Shown here in pieces: positions 10,766-21,958 of a DNA stretch of 64,000 nt. The DNA is from Haematococcus lacustris. Taxonomy: Eukaryota > Chlorophyta > Chlorophyceae > Chlamydomonadales > Haematococcaceae. The DNA lies in NCBI GenBank assembly GCA_030144725.1, contig JASKMD010000005.1, positions 368,275 to 432,274 on the forward strand. The letters run 5' to 3'. The notes under the pieces were generated by a model that worked only from the letters and a program-made list of their open reading frames with translations, was not told the origin of the DNA and did not search any database. Position numbers and translations under genes: made by a program. Positions within the stretch are counted from its first letter, which is position 1. Each line of letters begins with the position of its first letter.

Positions 10766-11654
10766 CAACTCTACACCATATCCCTCGCGGTCGGGCAAGA
10801 ATGTAGATGGTAGGCACTAGGGTACGCCCATATAATTATAGTTGGCTCGGATTCCTATAAAAAGCTATAATTCTAGGCTATAGGTCAGGCGACCCCAACT
10901 AACAAAAAATGACAGGAAACCGACCCCTGGTAGTAGGACGGCTGTAACTCTGCACTCACTGCGCCAAAAACTATGTTAGTTGGCTCACAATGTAGCCAAG
11001 CCGGCCAGCTACCCTTGACCCATGCAGAATAGTTATGCAGTCAGTAGGCCGTGCACAGCAAAGCTTCAAAGTTACTAATTCAAATTTGAGCCACAGCGAG
11101 GCATGCAGTCATCGCTTCGACCGCCCGCGCCGCATAGGCTGCTCTACATGAGCATGCGCGTCGGAAGCAGCAGTCGAATCGGAAAGGGGATGCGGCAATG
11201 TGGCAATGAGCCCACCTCCCCCCATACCTTGAGGGCAATGCCACAGCTCGACCATACGGACTTACAGCATGCTACTTACTAGGTTAAGCTCCTCTAGGAC
11301 AATGTTACAAAAGCTCATACTCAGATAAGCCAAACTCTCACTTTGGTCTGTGACCCTTAACTCCCTTAGCCAATCTCAGGGCCAGAGCCATGCAGTCAGT
11401 CACACAACTCCACACCACGACAGAGTTTGGACTCGGCTCCTCTGAGAGTTACACTCCCCTACATGCCATCCACCTGCGTGCAAAGTTTTATAGCTCAACT
11501 GCCACCCCACAGCCCCGTGGCCTTATTTCTGCCTGGTGACCATGATGTAACTTTGAAGATGTCAAACTCATAGAGGCCTGTGTTGTTTGTTTTGCGGTTT
11601 GTTTCAAGAGATCCGCCAATGAGTAAGGAACAGCAATTCTATGTCGCTTTTCCT
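10766..11654. other. Non-coding, no gene seen
   Basis: AT-richer than its neighbours, with several TATAATTATA-like palindromes (about 10828-10885). No supported reading frame or repeat boundary. Confidence 0.35.
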
Positions 11655-11975
11655 CTAGGTGCAACGGGTGCAACACAGTGAAGGGCACAGTGGAGGGGGG
11701 GGGGGTGTACCCCGGTGCGCCGGTGCTACCTTCGTGTGCGCCGACCCGAATGATGTGTTCGGCGAGAAGCGAAGATAGATTATGCTTCACCGGCCCCGTC
11801 CAAACATTTCGTAGCCATTTTTACTTGTGGGTGCAGCGGGTGCAACACAGTGGAGGACACAGTGGAGGAGGGGGCGGTATAAGCCGGTGGTACCTTAGTG
11901 TGCGCCGACCCAAATGTGCTATTCGGCGGAAGCGAGTACGATTATATGTTTCATTCACCCCGTCTAGGCGCCCTG
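11655..11975. repeat. Two diverged tandem copies of a ~160 bp unit
   Basis: 11655-11805 and 11825-11975 share GGTGCA.CGGGTGCAACACAGTG, a G-run, GTGCGCCGACCC.AATG and a later CACC-CCGTC block. Function unknown; possibly part of a larger degraded repeat. Confidence 0.5.
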
Positions 11976-12235
11976 CATCCCCGGCAGGCATCGCGTTGGG
12001 TGTCAGCCGGACATTCCATTTGTGCACAACCAGCTCACTACGCAAGGTAGATGGGTTCCCTGCGATGTGGCTCACCGTGCCAAGGAGACCCGTCTCGCCG
12101 CTGTGATTTGTTCGCGGGCACATGTAGCAGTACACGAGCAAAGACTCCAATGGCTAGCGCTGATGGTCAGATTACGCGGACTAACTCGTGGCTGCCAATG
12201 TGCTAAACGCTATTGAAAACGGTGCAGTATTGAGA

Positions 12236-12360
12236 GAGAATCTGCATGAACATTACCAACCCCATGTTGGGGCCGCCTGACTATAGGACTATAATTATAG
12301 CTTGGCTCAGTGCACAGCAGCCTAGTGCGAGAGGTTACGGGTTCGAACCCACGCAAGAGC
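12236..12360 (+). repeat. SINE-like segment with Pol III A/B-box pattern
   Basis: TAGCTTGGCTCAGTG (about 12297) resembles a Pol III A box and GGTTCGAACC (about 12342) is a perfect B box 35-45 bases downstream, inside a T-arm-like GGGTTCGAACCC hairpin. No complete tRNA cloverleaf can be folded by eye, so a tRNA-derived SINE is likelier than a tRNA gene. The stretch just upstream (TACCAACCCCATGTTGGG) recurs inverted at about 34550-34580, consistent with a dispersed element. Confidence 0.4.
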
Positions 12361-12555
12361 GTACCTTTCAAGGCAAATCAGCCTAAACTAGCCGTGAGCA
12401 GCCCATCGACCCGCATGTTCATAGCAAGCTCATGTATACACAAGACAAGTGAGTTCATTGTTGACGGTGTGACGGCGGGAGGCAGTAGCAGTCCAAGTTA
12501 GCTAGGCCTATGCGAAGATGTTAGTACGGTTGTGAGCTGAGGTGGGCTAGACCTG

Positions 12556-12632
12556 GTCAGGGTCCTGCCGACCCAAAGCAAGGTCCTGCCGACCCTGGGC
12601 AGGGTGCTACCGACCCTGTGGAGGGTCGTCAC
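12556..12632. repeat. Short run of AGGGTCCTGCCGACC-like monomers
   Basis: Three to four ~22 bp imperfect units (CAGGGTCCTGCCGACCC and variants) resemble the monomers in the X-element arrays near 48 and 52 kb, suggesting a distant relative or relic. Confidence 0.35.
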
Positions 12633-12894
12633 GGAGGGCCATTTTACATTCTCTCCATAATGTCAACCCTGATCGTTCTCATGCACTCTCACTGTTGTTG
12701 CTGATGTGCACATCATCCAAGCCATCAAGCACTAGCGGCAACACATAACACATAATGCTCAAATGCCTTGCAACACCACAAAAGACATGTATCGCTAACA
12801 CCTCATTACGGGACTGCTAAGCATTTTGCCTTGCTGCCTATGCCCCGTGGCACCAAATCGAGCTGGGCTAGGCTTGGCCAGGCTACGTTAGGCT

Positions 12895-13018
12895 AGACTG
12901 GGCTGGGCTGGGCTGGGCTGGGCTGGGCTGGGCTGGGGTGGGGTGGGGTGGGGTGGGGTGGGGTGGGGTGGGGTGGGGTGGGGTGGGGTGGGGTGGGGTG
13001 GGCTGGGGTGGGGTGGGC
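12895..13018. repeat. (GGGCT)n / (GGGGT)n pentanucleotide array
   Basis: A run of GGGCT units switches to GGGGT units. The same GGGCT pentamer makes up the much longer array at 62.9-63.35 kb. The G-rich strand could form G-quadruplexes. Confidence 0.9.
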
Positions 13019-13920
13019 TAGACTTTAGTGGGGAGGGGGGTATGAACACTGTCCGGAACACAGCTCCAAGCTACGCGCTCCAGGCTGCCCGCTTCAGGCT
13101 GACCGCTCTAAGCTCCAGCGTGTGCCGTGGGGTGGGGGGGGAGGGGAGGGGGGGGAAGTAGGTGGGTAGCAGACTCGGATGTTGTTGTGGTGGGACGGGG
13201 CTGGGACAAGGGGCAAGGGGCTGGGAAGGGACAGGAGTGTGAACATCGAGCCTGCAGCCAGCAAGAGGCATCCTTGTGATTAGGCTGGGCACTGGGTGCC
13301 ACTTATGTCCAAGGGCCGGCCACTCACAGTTTTGCTCAATGTCATGCCTTGCTGACTCCTTGCCACCTACTTGTTGGCTGCTGCTCTACGCCGTTGCTGC
13401 CTTGCTTGCAACCACCAAGCCATGCTACACCTGTCATGCTCCAGCTGTCCACAACTGCAAGCAATCATCAGTCAGCTAAGGCTTAGCAAGCAGATGAACA
13501 AGATGAACACCCCAACTGCATGTGCACTCACCGGAATTCCAAGCTGACGCTCCAAGCGCCTCCTACCTGCTGCTCTTGGCTACTGCTCATGCGACGACGA
13601 CCAGGTTCGGATGATCAGGCTGGTTTAGATGACGTAGTTGGCGCGTATAGTGAGGCCTTTGACCTGGTTCTACACCTGAGCGACTGTGCTTTCCTTCCCT
13701 CCAAAGGGTTGCGTGGTGGTATGAGGCAAACTTGGGCAGACCATCCGACCCCAGCGCATTGGGGTCATCGGGGCTAGGCGCAGCCATCGCGCTGGTCGGC
13801 GGTGGAAGCGGAAGCAAGGTTCGAGGACCTATAAAAGCTATAAAAGTGCTCAAGGTATATAAAACTATAAATATAATTATAGTCGGGCCGGTCGCTCCCT
13901 AGTAGGCACTCATGCACCCT
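13019..13920. other. No recognisable gene
   Basis: Short frames only. The end (13830-13885) is an AT-rich patch with TATAAAA and TATAATTATA motifs just before repeat R1. Confidence 0.35.
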
Positions 13921-13924
13921 GTCT

Positions 13925-14723
13925 TGGATTTACTCCACACATCCCCTCAACATCATTCGAGCAGTTCCCAGTGGTCCGGCTGAAACGGAGGCCCTAGTGA
14001 GGGACGAGGGGAGTGTCTGTGTCATTGCATGTTTCCTATGTTCTCCTATACCAATCTCCACATGCCATCCGAGTCATACAGTCTCGCTCTTATGGGCTGT
14101 ACGCTACACAGCAGCCAATTACATTGTGCTAAGAAACAGACAGGTGGCATGCCTGACCATGACCATGCGGCTCTTCTTAGCTAAGTACAACGATTTCAAC
14201 TGCTACTTGCTGTATGTCTGCTGGTACGTGAAAACCCCTCCTACCCAGCCACAATCCTCAGTCAGCTGCGCCTGCGAGTTGCTTACAGCCATCTCCAGTA
14301 GTCGCCACTGTGGCCTCAAGCTGGTCCCTTTTGGGGACACTGATGAAGGCTACTTGCGGGAAAGTAGCTGGGGGGAAAGCAGCAAGCATCACTAGACATG
14401 AGAACTGAGAACTGTAAGCCAGAGATTAAAACGCTGCAGGTAATGGCCCATCAGTGTACCATGGCAGCATCACCATACACTCATGTCTAGACATCCATGC
14501 AAGGCATGTCATGGTGTTGGGTGAATTAGGTGTGCCCTTGATGTACCTGGTGGTGATGGCCTGGACACATCAAGAAGATCTAACTGTCGCCTGTCAAGGC
14601 CGCTGCAATGCAATGTGCCCCCAACCACACATTCATCGAACATCTACAGACAGCCATGCCTCGACCATGCTGCATGTTGTGGGGTAAGCTGCTGAAGAAC
14701 ATGAACGACCCACCACCAGCTGT
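13925..14723. repeat. Dispersed repeat R1, copy 1
   Basis: About 800 bp closely similar to 26848-27655 in the same orientation, with small substitutions (both contain GAGGCCCTAGTGAGGGACGA, TACACTCATGTCTAGACATC and CCCACCACCAGCTGTC). Frames of 77-89 residues persist in both copies but show no recognisable domain. The similarity ends 3 bp before the SR-gene stop codon, so R1 directly replaces or forms that gene's 3' flank. No terminal inverted repeats are obvious. Confidence 0.75.
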
Positions 14724-14725
14724 CT

Positions 14726-16211
14726 TCAATCCCTCCTGCCTGGGCTTGCAGCTGCTGGCCTAGGAGACTGGCTGCGGCTGATGCTGCGGCTCTTGCTGCG
14801 GCTCCTACTGCAGCTCTTGCTCCGGCTTTTGCTGCGGCTCTTGCTACGACTCTTGCTGCGGCTCTTGCTACGGTTAGCCCTGACAGGTGACCGAGTCTGG
14901 CTGCGTGTGCGTGTACGAGAGCGACTGCGGCTCCGTGACCTGCAGAGCAGAGCAGACATGTGTTAAGTTTTCAAGGTACACACAGAGGAGATGGTGCTTA
15001 AAGGATTGCAGCAGGATGTGTCCCCACAGGGCCATGTGGTAGTAAATCCAAGCTGCACCCAAGAAGGGAGGATGAAGGAGACACAACACCTCGCCTGCCA
15101 TGTAAGCTGCATGCTGCCCAGGTGTGTGTAAGTTACTGTGTGAGGTGTTGCCTCCAATGGAAGGTACGCACCTGCTGCGGCTGCGAGACCTCCCTCGCCC
15201 AGCAGATCCACCAGCACCACCACCGCCCTTATCCTCCTTCACACGAATAGTGGTCTTATCAAATGGATTGCGGAACTCTGACTGGTCCAGCTTTCGGAGT
15301 GCAGTCTGCATGTTGTCCGCAGTAGAAAAGTCCACAAGGCCCATGTTGCCACCACGGCCATCCTTCATGACCTGCGTCATGGCATCACCACGCCATTATG
15401 CCTTAGCATGGCAGCCAGTTTCTTGCAGTTATATAGGTGCCATTGTAGCGACTGTGGACATGGCAGACAGGTGAGATGTTACGTGGCAAGCAACACAATG
15501 CTGTTTAGTGAGGGCAATGCCATCACCGCTTCACACACCTGTGTGAATGTCACATCCCCAGCCTTGCGCATGTGGTCTTTCAAGTCTTGCCATGAAGCGC
15601 TGAGAGGCAGGTTGGTTACAATGACTCGGAAATCAGTTCTGCGAGATGGGCCAAAGGGGCTAGGCCCCAGGCCAGCAGCGCCACCAGCGGAGCCGCCCCC
15701 GCCACCCCCGCCCCGATGGTCATCACGGCCCCTACTGCCACCACCATAGCGGTCACCACCGCCGCCGTGGCGATCGCCCCCATAGCGATCTGAGCTTAGA
15801 CCGCCTCTGCCACCATGAGCCAGCTCCACTCTAATCTGGCTGCCATAAAAGTCATAGCCATCACGACCGCGGACAGCATCAGCAGCATCACGCGGATCCT
15901 CTGCAAAGAAGCACATGCCCTAGTTGAGCATGCCTGTAGGTACCATGCAGTGTTTCTTAGGCTTGGCGTCGAGCATGCGATACTTGGCCAGCAGCGACGC
16001 ACCGAAATCAATGAATGCAAAGGCCGGAGGCCGCGACGGCGTCTTGAGGTCTACGCCACGTATGCGTCCATACTGCACAAACGGGTGAGACTGTTCAGCG
16101 CAGCGCTGTGGAAGCAGCACAGCTTGAACCCACCTTGTAAAACAAGTCATCGATTTCGCGCTCTCTCACGTCAAGGGGCAGGTTGCCCACGTACACACGA
16201 GAGCTCGACAT
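14726..16211 (-). CDS. SR34: SR-family splicing factor, SRSF1/SR34 type
   Basis: Five exons join in phase: 16134-16211, 16003-16072, 15539-15900, 15172-15371 and 14726-14939 (307 aa). RRM1 (residues about 5-78) shows RNP2 [20 protein letters not shown] and RNP1-like AFAFIDF, then [21 protein letters not shown] glycine/arginine-rich linker follows, then RRM2 (about 140-212) with the SF2/ASF hallmark [10 protein letters not shown]. The C-terminus is an RS domain of repeated SRSKSR encoded by a short tandem repeat. In this family RRM2 binds purine-rich exonic enhancers and the RS domain recruits U1-70K and U2AF35, promoting splice-site choice in the nucleus; phosphorylation of the RS domain controls localisation. 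All introns have GT donors and AG acceptors. It looks intact. The start was chosen because it is the first ATG immediately before RRM1. Confidence 0.92.
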
Positions 16212-16647
16212 GAGAGGTCACGGATCTTGCGCCCTGGAGAAGCCGTCCAACACTGTTCCTCTCCCTCCCGCAAAATAGCTCCACTCCCAGCAGGGTTCGC
16301 AAGCAGCGCTCCCTCCCAGCATGCGCCCAGCAGCAGTTCAGGCGCCCCTCCCGTGCAGTGTGCTCCATTCTCCATGCTCACGGCACCCGCCTCTCCGCTA
16401 CGCTAAACGTGCAACGAAGAGCAGTGGCCTATCCGAGGCCTGCGGGACAGAGCAGTGTTTGGGCCGTAAAAGGTAGCAGGCTAGCTTTAGCCTACCTGTG
16501 GCAGTGAAGTCTTTAGAGCCGCGGCGCACGGCGATGTGCACTACAATAGTTTTTACTCCTATTTTGAGTCTGCATGAGTCTGCATGGTGATGGTATTTGC
16601 ATGCGACCTGTATGTTTACTTAACACGTTCTTAACACAATCACTCAC

Positions 16648-17080
16648 TTCACTGTCCTTGGGTTCGAAGTTGGCGTCCGCTGGCAGCATGCCATTGTCAC
16701 GCATCATGTCATGAATGGCCTGGAGGGGTGACTTGATGTAGTGCGCCTTGCAGCTAGGTTGCAGCTAGGCTGTGAGCGCAAAGCTGGAGGGAGGGCGGTG
16801 GGGCCTGGTGTTGGGCTACCCCCCCAGCTGCCTGCCAGGCCGCCCAGTCTAGCTGCCAGCTGATGTTGGCTGCCTCCAGCTCTCTACTGATGCCCACTGC
16901 CTGGCGCAGCAGGCTGCCCCGGTTGACCTCCCTCTCGAACCACTCAGCATTCACTCCGCTCCACCCAGCTGCGCTGACGATCAGTCCAGACTGACCTACC
17001 ACCCAAGAGGTCACCCCCGCCATTGGCTGCACCCCTGATAAAATCTTTCTAGTTTTTACGAGTGTTACAGCGATTCTCGC
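16648..17080 (-). pseudogene. Fanzor-like N-terminal fragment
   Basis: An exon-like frame (16820 to about 17080) reads GVTSWVVGQSGLIVSAAGW, EREVNRGSLLRQAVGISREL and WQLDWAAWQAAGG. The Fanzor locus at 33.4-33.6 kb aligns with this (EDPANRGRLLRHAVHTTREM, WQLDMVPWQQ). A GTAGCC donor and a 73 bp intron lead to a second exon (16648-16746) encoding AHYIKSPLQAIHDMMRDNGM and ending KDSE at a GTGAGT donor. The intact-looking homologue has the same boundary (KDSH then GTGAGT). Nothing downstream encodes the RuvC core, so this is a fragment. Confidence 0.55.
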
Positions 17081-18778
17081 GCAGGGCAATGCGGCTCGTT
17101 AAAGCGAAGCTAGCGGGCTGCTCGGGCTGATGTGCACCTGTGCCGGGGCGGGCGGGGGTGCTGAGAGATTAGGTCGCGCTGTGTTGGGAATAGCCTACTT
17201 AGTGGGGATGTGATCATAGAACAGCTATCGCGCTCAGCGGCCCAGCTTTTCAAATGTTTGAATTTTCGTACCCCCCCTGACATGTGTTCTATTTTCTTCG
17301 GCCGGTTATCTATCCTGGTGTTATCATGGAAATTCGGATCGAGTGGCCAGTCACTCCCGGACCAGACCCAAGGCCCAACCAGGACGTCGAATGATGGACT
17401 GCAAGTTCTGTTCGGCTCCTTGTGTGGTAATAAATACGTTCCGCAATTCAGAAACGCGTTGCCTTCATATGCCGATTCAAGCCGTTTCCGTGTAAGCGGT
17501 AACACAGTTATCAGCTCAGTTGCTGCATCTTTTTGACTGATTTTAGCTGCGTTTGGCTTCAAAAGAACCACAAACACCGATGTGGTAACCACCTTGACAT
17601 TGCTGTCACATGTGGACTGAACCCGTGTTGAAGAATGCGGTTTAAAGCGCTGTTGCATGCTGGTTTAAAAATTAGTTTGGATGCGCCGTTCACGCCGCGC
17701 TGGGTCCAAGCTGCCTACAGCGGCTGCTAAGAGTGCCTGCGTAGCGCCAGAACACGTCGCGTGTTGGGGGCCAGCCACCCGGCAAACCGCTGGGGCTGAC
17801 CGCACTCTACTCAGGCCATGCAGAAATGAGAAAGTTTTTATCTCTTGCGCCACGGGGGTGCAGCCAATGGCGGGGGTGACCAAGAGCACTCCCAGAGCTC
17901 TAGCCGACTGGGAGCTACGTGAGTTACGCGCCGTGTAACAAGACGTCGCTCCTGTTAGATCCATTGCAGCGTCGTGCTTGCCTCAATGCAAACAACGAGA
18001 GGATCGGAGGGAAGGGTGGAAAACGCAGCGGCGCCAGGTGCGGGTTCGGCCCCGCCTGTGTGTCCCCGCCTTGTGTGTCTTTCGCAATCGAACTGTCAAA
18101 GTGCTCATTGTGCTTGCTTGTAACCCCAAAGTACCTGGTGGCGCTGTGCTGAGCGGCTGCAAGAAGACGAACGGCAAGTTGTTGGCGCAACTCCGGCACC
18201 GGGCTGGAGGTTCATTCCCAACTTCGGGTCATCGCCTCGCTTTTTGTCCTGCGTATCTTTCTGACATGCCTGGTGGGCTACCCCACCCCGGGGGTTCTGC
18301 AGCGCCCCCACACCTCCAGCCGTGCAGCCCCCCCCGCACCGGATGCACCCCCCCTACCCCCCTACCCGCACGTGCCCCTGCCCAGCCAGCAACTGTTGAC
18401 TGGGACTGTGAACCTGAACCTGATCCAGAGCCTGACAGAAGAAGAGGAAAGAAAGAAAACTACTCCGGTACAAACCGACGTGCATTAAGGGAGGAGCTTC
18501 CGCCTGTGGCGCGGCCTGCTCCCACCTCCAAACGTTGGACATAGGCTGGACATGTCCCCACCAAGCTGCCCTAGCTGTAGCCACAGACCACAGCTAGCAC
18601 CCAAGGCAAACAAAGAGGCATGAGAGGAGCAAAGACCAGTGCACTCGGCAGCTGGACCTATCTCTTCTCCTCGTTGACGAGAGCAATTCCAGCCTTGTCC
18701 GCCGGATGTCGCACTAAAAGCTGAAGTTCAGGCTCCAAAAGTCCAAACTTCAGCTGTCAGCCAACGTCCCGCGTTTAG
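17081..18778. other. No clear gene; possible exon debris
   Basis: Open frames exist on both strands (for example 17110-17658 minus and 17978-18544 plus), but none has a recognisable domain. GGGGTGCAGCCAATGGCGGG at about 17860 (plus) recurs inverted at about 17015-17040, inside the Fanzor fragment. The plus frame ending near 18540 is Glu/Pro/Asp-rich (EPEPDPEPDRRRGKK), like the sequence that follows at 18.8 kb, and may be an earlier exon of it. Confidence 0.3.
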
Positions 18779-19121
18779 GTAGCTCTAGAGCGTGACAGTG
18801 ACTCTGACACCGAGTCAGACTGTGACTCTGAGCCGGAGCCCGAGCCTGAGCCTGAGCCCAACCCATTGCGTTGCGAAGCCCGTCTGGCAGCCCTTGCACC
18901 AGCAGCACCCACAGGGCCTCATCTGCCCCTTGACAGCGGAGATCCTGTCATGATCAGGCAGCTGAAAGACTTCTGCAAGTTCTTTACAAATACCATCTGC
19001 AAGACCGTCTACAACCAGCTGCAGCGCCACCCCATGCTCATGCCAGTCTTTGAGAACCCCCAAAACCAGGCGCTGCTGGCCGAAAGCAGGAGCTGGGAAA
19101 AAAGACATAATAAAAATGCTG
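18779..19121 (+). pseudogene. Acidic N-terminal domain fragment, probably of a Fanzor-subfamily gene
   Basis: After a TTTAG acceptor-like site one open frame encodes an acidic repeat (ERDSDSDTESD, then EPEPEPEP) and a folded-looking segment (DPVMIRQLKDFCKFFTNTIC, NQLQRHPMLMPVFENPQNQA) ending WEKRHNKN, where the (CCCCG)n array begins. I do not recognise the domain from the sequence itself. Context links it to Fanzor relics: the array ends in GCCCCCACAGCCCC, and after the gypsy insertion the sequence resumes with a stretch nearly identical to 9951-9993 of the degenerate Fanzor gene. Confidence 0.35.
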
Positions 19122-20480
19122 GCCCCGCCCCGCCCCGCCCCGCCCCGCCCCGCCCCGCCCCGCCTTGCCCCGCCCCGCCTTGCCCCGCCCCGCCCCGCCC
19201 CGCCCCGCCCCGCCCCGCCCCGCCCCGCCCCGCCCCGCCCCGCCCCGCCCCGCCCCGCCCCGCCCCGCCCCGCCCCGCCCCGCCCCGCCCCGCCCCGCCC
19301 CGCCCCGCCCCGCCCCGCCCCGCCCCGCCCCGCCCCGCCCCGCCCCGCCCCGCCCCGCCCCGCCCCGCCCCGCCCCGCCCCGCCCCGCCCCGCCCCGCCC
19401 CGCCCCGCCCCGCCCCGCCCCGCCCCGCCCCGCCCCGCCCCGCCCCGCCCCGCCCCGCCCCGCCCCGCCCCGCCCCGCCCCGCCCCGCCCCGCCCCGCCC
19501 CGCCCCGCCCCGCCCCGCCCCGCCCCGCCCCGCCCCGCCCCGCCCCGCCCCGCCCCGCCCCGCCCCGCCCCGCCCCGCCCCGCCCCGCCCCGCCCCGCCC
19601 CGCCCCGCCCCGCCCCGCCCCGCCCCGCCCCGCCCCGCCCCGCCCCGCCCCGCCCCGCCCCGCCCCGCCCCGCCCCGCCCCGCCCCGCCCCGCCCCGCCC
19701 CGCCCCGCCCCGCCCCGCCCCGCCCCGCCCCGCCCCGCCCCGCCCCGCCCCGCCCCGCCCCGCCCCGCCCCGCCCCGCCCCGCCCCGCCCCGCCCCGCCC
19801 CGCCCCGCCCCGCCCCGCCCCGCCCCGCCCCGCCCCGCCCCGCCCCGCCCCGCCCCGCCCCGCCCCGCCCCGCCCCGCCCCGCCCCGCCCCGCCCCGCCC
19901 CGCCCCGCCCCGCCCCGCCCCGCCCCGCCCCGCCCCGCCCCGCCCCGCCCCGCCCCGCCCCGCCCCGCCCCGCCCCGCCCCGCCCCGCCCCGCCCCGCCC
20001 CGCCCCGCCCCGCCCCGCCCCGCCCCGCCCCGCCCCGCCCCGCCCCGCCCCGCCCCGCCCCGCCCCGCCCCGCCCCGCCCCGCCCCGCCCCGCCCCGCCC
20101 CGCCCCGCCCCGCCCCGCCCCGCCCCGCCCCGCCCCGCCCCGCCCCGCCCCGCCCCGCCCCGCCCCGCCCCGCCCCGCCCCGCCCCGCCCCGCCCCGCCC
20201 CGCCCCGCCCCGCCCCGCCCCGCCCCGCCCCGCCCCGCCCCGCCCCGCCCCGCCCCGCCCCGCCCCGCCCCGCCCCGCCCCGCCCCGCCCCGCCCCGCCC
20301 CGCCCCGCCCCGCCCCGCCCCGCCCCGCCCCGCCCCGCCCCGCCCCGCCCCGCCCCGCCCCGCCCCGCCCCGCCCCGCCCCGCCCCGCCCCGCCCCGCCC
20401 CGCCCCGCCCCGCCCCGCCCCGCCCCGCCCCGCCCCGCCCCGCCCCGCCCCGCCCCGCCCCGCCCCGCCCCGCCCCGCCC
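19122..20480. repeat. (CCCCG)n pentanucleotide array, ~1.36 kb
   Basis: About 270 units of CCCCG on the plus strand, almost perfect apart from a few GCCTTG variants at 19163-19185. Every frame is open through it (Pro-Arg-Ala or Gly-Ala-Arg repeats), so its long ORFs are meaningless. The minus strand is a continuous GGGGC tract with strong G-quadruplex potential. The assembled length is probably only approximate. Confidence 0.97.
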
Positions 20481-20490
20481 CCACAGCCCC

Positions 20491-20925
20491 TGTAGTGGAC
20501 ATGCGCAGCATGGACGGCTTGCATCTTTCAAACTGACTTGCATGTCTGGTCTTTAGTAAAACTGAGTATTTGTTCTTTCCTTACAGTGCATGCTTCTGTT
20601 GTTCTCTGTGCAAGGTGCTCCGAACCTAGGCGGATGCACCGAGCACAGAAGTTCACAGTTTACGTACACCTTTTCCCTTTACACGTGGATGACTAAGAAT
20701 GCGAATGGTTTTGAGTACTTAAGGCTCTGTGAGGGCAGAGACAGGTACCTTGGCTCAGAACTCTATCTGACCCCGGGTCCTGTCTCGTTCTCCCGCCCTC
20801 ACAGGTAAGCCGTGCTCTGTTGGTCATCTCTGCTATGTTGTAACCTTGGCTCAGAACTCTATCTGACCCCGGGTCCTGTCTCGTTCTCCCGCCCTCACAG
20901 GCTCCCTGGTCTCAGCTCCGTTACA
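20491..20925 (+). repeat. Chromovirus 5' LTR
   Basis: Begins TGTAGTGG and ends GTTACA. It contains two near-identical ~58 bp internal copies beginning ACCTTGGCTCAGAACTC and ending CCCGCCCTCACAGG (about 20747-20804 and 20843-20900). Confidence 0.93.
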
Positions 20926-21028
20926 TTGGTGCCTTCTCTCTCGGGAACCGCAGTGCTCTTCCCTCGTCTCTCCCACTCCACCGCTCCTCTCTCCCACTCC
21001 GCATTCTCACCGCTAATCCCGCGCCGCC

Positions 21029-21958
21029 ATGAACGCGGAAGAGATCGCTCAGATGCAACGCGTATTTTCGGAGCAGCAGGCCACAATCCAGCGGCTGGAA
21101 CAGCAGCTCGCGCAACTGTCCCTGCAGCAAACCACTCCGGCGGCGCCCGCGCCTGCTCCTGCTCCTGCTCCTCCTCCTACTCCCGCTCCTGCCCCTCAGC
21201 AGCGTATGCCCCGTGCCAATCCACCCGCCACTTTCTCTGGAAGCCGTACCACGGACGTGGCGGCTTGGCTATTCGCAGTGGATCTCTTTTTCACAATCTC
21301 CGAGCTGACGGACGCCCAACGGATCGTCTACGTCGCCACCCTCCTCTCCGGCCATGCTCTCCTGTGGTACCGCAGCAGCGTCAGCTCTTTCACCTCCTGG
21401 ACGTGTTTTGTCGCTGCGTTCGAGCGGCAGTTCGCGCCTGTCAACCGGCTGCGCCATGCAAGGGACCGCTTGGCAGCTCTCACCCAAACAAGCTCCGTGC
21501 GGCGGTACCTTGGCGAGTTCACAGCGCTCTGCCTGGAGGTCACGGACCTCTCGCCCGCCGAACAGCTCGACCGGTTCATCCGGGGCCTCAAGCCCTCAGT
21601 GCGGCGTGAGCTGGAGCTGCGCGAGCCAACCTCCTTCTCCGAAGCCTCCACCATCGCGGATCGGGTGGACGCCATCTCCTATTCCACCTCAACCTCCCGC
21701 TCCTCCTATCGCCCTCCCTCCACTCCCCGCCCTCCCCGCCCTGAGACTGCCGCGGTACCCATGGAGCTGGACGCCATGCTCCACACCAGCCCAAGCCGCA
21801 GCCGGGGCACTCGTCTCTCCGATGCTCAGCGTGCGGCTTTGCGGGACAGCAAGGCGTGCTTCTACTGCCGCAAGGCGGGGCACACCATGAAGGACTGCCC
21901 CATCCGCCCTCCCCGCCCAAACGTCAGCAGCGGCCCACGGAAGGGGGACCGCCGCTAG
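21029..21958 (+). CDS. gag: Chromovirus gag
   Basis: 309 residues from the first ATG after the primer-binding site. A coiled-coil-like N-terminus ([14 protein letters not shown]) is followed by a Pro/Ala linker, a retrotransposon Gag core ([49 protein letters not shown]) and a CCHC zinc knuckle ([15 protein letters not shown]). It overlaps the pol frame, which lies in the -1 frame relative to gag, so -1 frameshifting is a possible expression route. Confidence 0.9.
   Translation: MNAEEIAQMQRVFSEQQATIQRLEQQLAQLSLQQTTPAAPAPAPAPAPPPTPAPAPQQRMPRANPPATFSGSRTTDVAAWLFAVDLFFTISELTDAQRIVYVATLLSGHALLWYRSSVSSFTSWTCFVAAFERQFAPVNRLRHARDRLAALTQTSSVRRYLGEFTALCLEVTDLSPAEQLDRFIRGLKPSVRRELELREPTSFSEASTIADRVDAISYSTSTSRSSYRPPSTPRPPRPETAAVPMELDAMLHTSPSRSRGTRLSDAQRAALRDSKACFYCRKAGHTMKDCPIRPPRPNVSSGPRKGDRR

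Noticed and set aside
12300..12360. A true tRNA gene at the B-box-like motif
   Set aside because: No acceptor or anticodon stem pairs around it; it fits a SINE better.
18866..20556. Very long ORFs (460-570 codons) on both strands over 19.1-20.5 kb
   Set aside because: They exist only because the CCCCG pentamer has no stop in any frame; every frame is open.
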